Assembly: GCA_025201375.1 (NCBI GenBank)
Contig: JAIWZP010000053.1
Span: 124,001 to 188,000, forward strand
DNA: 64,000 bases
DNA from: Gongronella butleri
Taxonomy: Eukaryota; Mucoromycota; Mucoromycetes; Mucorales; Cunninghamellaceae
Direction: 5' to 3'
The notes under the pieces are model-generated. The model worked only from the letters and a program-made list of their open reading frames with translations. It was not told where the DNA came from and ran no database searches. Of this stretch, positions 58,664-64,000 are shown piece after piece. The stretch's first letter is position 1. Each line of letters begins with the position of its first letter. A program made the position numbers and the translations under genes.

Positions 58664-59888
58664 CGCGTATAAAACGAATGAAGATCGTGTAAAAAAAGAG
58701 TTAAAGCAATAAAAAAGAAAATCTCATTTTTTTTTACCTGAAATTTTGTAGGAGGTGCATCGCGAAAAGGTCAATATCTTCATGGAGTATTGCGAGAACG
58801 GCAGTCTTGGTGCGCTGCTCAAGCAGACAGGGCGCATCCAAGAAGAGCACTATGTCGTCGACTATGCGTACCAATTGCTCAGCGGCCTTGCTTACTTGCA
58901 TGACAATAACATCATCCATCGCGACATCAAGCCCGACAGTAAGCGCGTGTGAAAATGTGGGGAGAAAAACAATGCGTTTGACGCGTCTTTTTTTTTTTTT
59001 GTAGACATTTTGATTGACCACCAGGGCCAGCTAAAGCTCACTGATTTCGGCGCGTCCAAGATCATCAAGGGCCAAAAGACGCTGGGAAGGACCATTGTCA
59101 TGACAAAGAGCCTGGCGGGCACGCCCATGTACATGGTAATGGCTTTTTTTCTTTATTTTTCTTTTTTTCTTTGAGCTCAATTTCTTTTTTTTTTTTCCTA
59201 GTCACCCGAGGCCATCACTGGCGATGATTCAGGGCGCAATGGTTCGATGGACATTTGGTCGCTTGGATGCTGCATTGTGCAAATGGTGACTGGGCGGCAA
59301 CCATGGAGCGCGCTTGACAACGAATGGTCTGTGATGTACCACGTGGTCACTGGCCATCCAACGCTGCCCACGCCGCAACAAATGTCCAATGCGGGCATCC
59401 ACTTTTTGACCCAGTGCTTCATTCATGATGCGCGCGATCGCCCTTCTGCGCACGAGCTACTTTTGCACCCGTGGATCACTTTTTACTTGGAACAGGGCGC
59501 CATCCTCGATGACGACGTCACTTTTGACTTCCCCGTGCCCAACGCCGCAGCCTCCTCTTCCATCAACTCCACATCCACCATGCGCACGGGGCCTTCCATG
59601 CCGCCACACTCACCAAAACCTTACCCAGTCGACTCGGCCACATCCCCGCCACAGACTCCCTTCCCCGGTGCCGCCACCAATCCCTCCACTTCAACCGACC
59701 ACGCCGCAGATCAATCGCTCGGCTCCCTACCTACACCGTCCTCATCATCGTCACGCCCACCAAGCATTGCCGCTACCATGGCCGCATCCGCGCTCATCAA
59801 TGCCGATGTCGACGCCCACCACCCAATGCAGTCGCAACCGCCACCACAACACCCCTCTGACCCCTCCTCCTCTTCCTCCTCCCATTGA
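54444..59888 (+). CDS. MAP kinase kinase kinase, Ssk2/Ssk22/Wis4 (MEKK4) type
   Basis: Exons 54444-55990, 56143-56307, 56515-58396, 58752-58938, 59005-59135 and 59202-59888 join in phase to 1532 residues. In fungi this kinase relays osmotic and stress signals from the response regulator to the Hog1/Sty1 MAPK module. The N-terminal third has a run of about 40 Asp/Glu residues near position 80-115. The conserved helical regulatory region (about 130-900) includes LRALLRGRTITDEIKYLDESRK and LRDWTGSEDMQL. An Asn-Ser-Thr and Gln-His linker precedes the kinase domain, which starts near 1130: P-loop GRYIGSGTYGSVY, VAIK-type lysine in MAVKEI, HRDIKPDN near 1254, DFGAS near 1274, activation segment TLGRTIVMTKSLAGTPMYMSPE, and DIWSLGCC. 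All catalytic residues are present. A Ser/Pro-rich tail of about 150 residues follows. Confidence 0.95.
58475..58680 (+). repeat. ACGCGT-rich segment in Ssk2-like intron 3
   Basis: Within the 355-base intron (58397-58751), ACGCGT occurs five times (about 58481, 58505, 58568, 58590 and 58664), each in an A-rich setting. One near-match (ACACGTC) lies at about 58546. This intron is two to five times longer than its neighbours. Confidence 0.7.
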
Positions 59889-62800
59889 AAAAAATTGCAT
59901 ACCGGTACCTGTATATTTAGTATATTTATTGTCGTGTGTACTTTTTTTATTTCGCCCCCTTCCTTAGTTTTTTTTAAAAAAAAATTCCCATCATCCCATT
60001 CTGTTTGTGTAAAAAAAAGTCATGCCCAACTGGCCTTGCTCATGTCACACGCACGGCTCGGGGCCCGTAATTGTGAAAAACAGCATCTGTGCGAAGTAAA
60101 AAAAAAAAGAGCGAGGGGCCGGCGCCCGCTGACTTTGGGGGAGGGGGGCCACGTTGTGGACCGCTTGAGGCCGATAAGCGGCCCATTGGAAGCAAGAAAA
60201 AAGAGCAAACAAAGGTATTTTTGCGTGCATCCATGCCTCTCTGCCTCTGCACGAAGTCTTTTTTCTATTGTTTATCTCTTTTTCAAGTTGAAACCACGAA
60301 AGAAGCAAGGGGGGGGTGTTGCCCGCGCCTCACACGCTCCATTTAGAAGAAAAAGTAGAGGCAAATGCATTCGGGGCCGAAAACAAGCGAAACAATGCAA
60401 TGACAAGGTGCCTTGCATTTTGCTTTCTCTGCGCGATGCCAATTGTTCCTGTTGGTAGTCAATTTGGGGGGGGGGGAGTCGACTTCTCAGAGGGCATACT
60501 GCCTCGTCAAGGATGACGCGGACAAAAGGGGGCCGTGGAAAAGAGAATAGAAAATGCAGCAGCCGCGCACTGCAGCGAATCACATCGACGATACGCCTGC
60601 ACGCTGCCAATTGTCAACCATTGCCTCTTTCTCGCATACAAAGGGGGACAGCATACGACGCCGCCATGCGCGCTAAAACACAAGGCAAAAAAAAAAAAAA
60701 AAAAAAAAAAGGAGACGACGCGCATTAAATCGTGACGAACCAAGAATACACGCCGCCCGTCGCCCATCGCCATTGGCCATTTTTTACGACGAAGCACCGT
60801 GAAACGTCGGTAGAGGTAAGACCCTTTGTGACCAAAAAACGTAAAAGAGCACAAAACAGGATAGCAAACGCGACTCCTCTAAGGCTCTCAATAGTTTCCA
60901 TGCAAGCAAACACCCATTGCCAGCAAGGAATTAAAAAAAAAAAAAGCTGCATCACAGGGTGCTCCCCCCCCCGTTTTTGACGCCTTTTCAAAAAAAAAAA
61001 AAAAAAGGTCCGCGGATGCTCCCCTTCATGCAACCTGCAATGGCGGACTTGCATTTAGTTATCTTTTACGCGTCGATGCATGGCAGCCCACTCGTTGCTA
61101 ATTTTGGCAATCATTCACACAAAAATAGACAAACTTGGGTGGGAAGAATGAACAAGTGCCGATTTATTGTCCTGGGAGATGCAGTCCAGGGGAAATTGTC
61201 AATTGCCACGGCATAAACAAACGAACATGGACCCCGACCGTGGCAGCAGAATGGCAAACTTGATACGTGTAAGAGGGACCCAAAATATGACAATGTGACT
61301 TTTTGATGTTTTAATGCCATTTGCTCGACGCTGCTTGAGCCAAAAAGTGCCAAACTCGACTAGGGTGTGTTTGGCGTCTGTGAGTTATATGCTGGATGTA
61401 AAAAAAAATTGGCGACCCCAGAACGTCGTGCTCGAAAAATCACAATTTGGGATTTTTCATTGTTTTCAGGTTGCTTGTCAGCGAGTATGTTGTTATAAAG
61501 ACATTTTAAACATTAATCACAAAATTGTAAAGCTTCCCGTACGAATGAGCCTACTCTCATGGCGCTGCGACAACTAGATGGCACGCAATGGCCATGTTCA
61601 AAAATCACGGATTTTCCAAGGGTTCCAGTCATTGTTTTGAAATGACAAATTTCAAGTCCTCAGACCGCTACATCCTTTCACCACATAATAGACACGCCTC
61701 GTTCACAGACAGAAAAACAATAAAAAAATAGGGTTCATTGATTGGGTTTTGCAAAAAAACGCAAAAAGCATCTATTTTTCACCTCAAGTCAAACTCGACG
61801 AAAAATGCATGAACCCCCGAGAAACTTGCACTATCAGAAAGAGCATCACTCACTGCGTATGCAGAAATGGGTGATCTCCGAAAAAAAAGGTGATTTTGGA
61901 CACCTTGGACACGGTATGAAAATTATATATAAATTTCGACGCGTGAAAAACCGCGTCTGACGTCGAGTTGGACGCGCCGGGTTTTAATCACATCCATGAA
62001 CCTGGTGTGTCACTTTCTGCTGGACGCATTAAAAAAGAAATTATAACGCGTTTTTCCAGCGCAATTTGCGTGCAAAGTTAAAACTAAAATCGCCCATTGC
62101 TCGTCACCGGGCAGATGGATCTTGCTCTTTTTTTGCCATTTTCGCGGTTTCGCCAAGCAGGCCATCTGATGTTCAAGCTTGGCGCAATTCTGGAGACCTC
62201 ATTTTCGATTTTTCGATTTGGTCGCCCAATACGATGAAAGTTTGATTTGCGTGTGGCGCGTCCCAACCACTTTTAATCTCCTGGAAACCCTGATTAATTG
62301 GCATTTGCAGCGTGTCATTTCACATTGGAACGCGTTTTCCAGCTTTTTCAGAGCCTTGATCGCGCAATTTGATTAACGGATCGTCAAAAATGTCTCTTTT
62401 TGAGGGATTCGTCCGGATGAACCTTTTCTATTGTTTCCAAATTTGTACCAGATGATGATCAAGGTGTGACCATCCCCGGATAGTCAAGTTTTCGATTCAA
62501 TTGGCTAGCGCGTTCTTGCTGTATATGCTTCAGAAAATGAAGTCAGCCAATTTTTAATCGCACATTCCTCTTCCTACAAGGAGAGACCCCGAGCTCTTGC
62601 TCTCTGTGTTTGCAAAGTCAATATACAGCAACCAGTCCAAAAAAAAAAGAAATCAAAGGGCTGCTGTTCTACCAGAAATTGCAAATTTGTAACATTCAGC
62701 AATTTTGATGCTTTTGCCCCTAGGTATGTCGCTTTGGCTGATAAGTTTAAAACGCATTGCAAATGTTGAAAGAAAGTGAAGCAGGTTGGACAAGAAAGAG

Positions 62801-63037
62801 TAGTATGAAGAGTTGCGAATTTATTTTCGTGTGAGATGCATAAAAGGTAAAAAAGTGTCAATAGATAAGGGTAAACAGCAAGTAATAACCAAATAAATGG
62901 CAGTAAAATGTAAGCAAAAAGTGAGGGGTGTGAACATAGAGTGTGATGGTATCAATTGGTAGGGGTACAGAGTGGGGGAGGGTCGGATTTCCAAAAGAAC
63001 AGAAAAAAAAAAAAGGAAACACAAACAAAAAAAACAA
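59889..63037. other. 3.1-kb gene-free island with R2 copy
   Basis: No convincing gene is seen. From 59990 to 61280 there are A runs (60686-60710, 60991-61006), a G run (60468-60476) and short frames without coding character. R2 copy 3 fills about 61580-62560. The last 400 bases are the 3' flank of the PDK-like gene. Confidence 0.55.
61580..62560 (+). repeat. Dispersed repeat family R2, copy 3
   Basis: It matches the copies at 8600-9700 (reverse) and 32840-34250. Landmarks are AATCACGGATTTTCCAAGGG (61595), CGCCTCGTTCACAGACAGAAAAACAATAAAA (61697), CAGAAAGAGCATCACTCACTGCGTATG (61836), CGACGCGTGAAAAACCGCGTC (61938), AAATCGCCCATTGCTCGTC (62086), GCGCAATTCTGGAGACC (62182) and CCAAATTTGTACCAGATGATG (62437). 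Confidence 0.76.
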
Positions 63038-63990
63038 TTAAGCGTGTCCGACGGCTGCGGCCAAGGATACGGCATGACGATGAATAGGTGGCGAGGATGT
63101 GAGTCCAGCAGGCAAGGGAATGGACGATGGCTCTGCAATGGCACGCAAGAAGGCGTCCAATTGCGAAGATGCGTGTTGCAATGCGAGATACGAGGACGAA
63201 TGACGCTGGTGCGACAATGAGCGGCTAGGCAAGATGGCAGGGTAGCGCTCGAGGATGTGTGTGTCGCGGTCGAGAGCAAGATACATGGTGGAGCCAAGAC
63301 CCTCGGCGGACACAACGTCCAAATTACCACCAAAGTGGGCGGCCAGGGTCTTTGTCATGCGCCAGCCGGACCAAAGGTGCCATTCGAGATGGTCGTCATC
63401 ATCTTCATGACGCGTCGTATCATCGTTGGCACTGGTCACGAGTTCACCGTGCATGTTGATCGACTTGTTATTATCCAAGGTATTGGGTTGACGCAAAATC
63501 GACGCGCATGTTGGCAACCCCAATGGGTCGCGTGGAATATCGTGTTGCAAATCTTGATGAGTGAGTGGAGCCGCGCTCGTCAGACGGAAACCAACACTCG
63601 TCGGCCCGCCAAACACGTCCAATTGCATATCCGCCAATGGACGCGTCGAAAACGCGTTCAATCCCACGCGTGTCATACAACGCTGCCACAATGGCACGCG
63701 CCGGCTGCGCTGCGATTGAGCTTCTTGATGGAATTGAGCTTGCAAGGACAAAAGCGTCATCTCGTAAAGCATGCGATGCAGCGTGCCAGGCACATGCGTC
63801 AGCTCAAGCGCGTGTTCCGCCTCATTCTTCTTGATCACCACCTTGGGTACCGCCTCGGACGACCCAAACGTGTCTGCACAATACCGACGCGCATCCTCAA
63901 TGGCTTGGTACGCAACATCCAACGGCGACAAGCTCTGTGCCTTGTTGTCCAAAGCGTGGTCCGGATCACGATGCCATGAAATGTGTTGAT
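63038..63990 (-). CDS. PDK/BCKDK-like mitochondrial kinase family protein, C-terminal part, ATP-site motifs degenerate
   Basis: The gene enters from the right edge. The visible last exon begins at 63990 after a likely acceptor (GTTAG, with a TGAC branch-like word before it) and encodes about 317 residues. DQHISWHRDPDHALDNKAQSLSPLDVAYQAIEDARRYC matches the end of the regulatory helix bundle and the start of the GHKL domain of pyruvate or branched-chain dehydrogenase kinases. The N-box, normally E-x-x-K-N-x-x-R-A, reads EMTLLSLQA, so the metal-binding Asn and the Lys are missing. No D-x-G-x-G G1 box is visible. The G2-like end survives as WRMTKTLAAHFGGNLDVVSAEGLGSTMYLAL. An Asp-rich insert (about residues 190-210) is unusual. 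It is either a pseudokinase-type regulator or a diverged paralogue. Confidence 0.72.
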
Positions 63991-64000
63991 CTAACAGTCA

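Overview
The window is eukaryotic nuclear DNA from a filamentous fungus. The evidence is the gene content (a SIT1/ARN-type siderophore transporter, a Boi/Pob1 polarity protein, an Ssk2-type MAPKKK, an ERT1/AcuK-type regulator, a mitochondrially targeted arginine-type carbamoyl-phosphate synthase) together with dense short GT-AG introns, mostly 50-150 bases with T-rich 3' ends. Long A and T runs, poly-Gln/His/Asp tracts in coding regions and the compact intron style would fit an early-diverging fungus such as Mucoromycota. That placement is an inference; no rRNA or other decisive marker is present.

I modelled seventeen protein genes with all exons and splice phases closed, plus two unspliced genes and one gene cut by the right edge. 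In order: siderophore transporter (1464-3735 +), carbamoyl-phosphate synthase large chain (4610-8326 +), a small CxxC protein (11939-12256 -), RPAP1-like (12757-16203 -) divergent from RACK1 (16391-17647 +), a two-KH protein (18027-18907 -), an ERT1-like PAS protein (21867-24139 +) convergent with a secreted double-psi beta-barrel protein (24476-25373 -), a CUE plus CCCH protein (27307-28911 +), mitoribosomal mL57-like (29253-30050 -) divergent from an AVT-type amino-acid transporter (30327-32381 +), a type II membrane glycosyltransferase/alginate-lyase-like fusion (35554-38660 +), a membrane GNAT (39046-40149 -), GINS subunit Psf3 (40399-41408 -), a mitochondrial unknown (46232-47629 +), a FYRN/FYRC protein (47834-49029 -), Boi/Pob1 with an added CH domain (49368-53066 -), an Ssk2/Ssk22/Wis4-type MAPKKK (54444-59888 +), and the C-terminal part of a PDK/BCKDK-like protein with degenerate ATP-site motifs (63038-63990 -).

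Genes come in tight clusters separated by 1-5 kb islands that hold no convincing gene. These islands (1-1.46, 8.4-11.9, 18.9-21.8, 32.4-35.5, 41.4-46.2 and 59.9-63.0 kb) contain at least two dispersed repeat families with three copies each, a degenerate tandem array, a roughly 740-base element with arms of about 270 bases in inverted orientation, a Tc1/mariner-like terminus, and clusters of TACAGTA/TACTGTA and GACGCGTC words. The genes are mostly housekeeping and do not form one pathway. Recurring themes are gene expression (RPAP1, RACK1, KH, CCCH, mL57), signalling and polarity (Ssk2, Boi) and nutrient handling (SIT1, AVT, CPS, ERT1). I found no tRNA, rRNA, CRISPR array or intact autonomous transposon.
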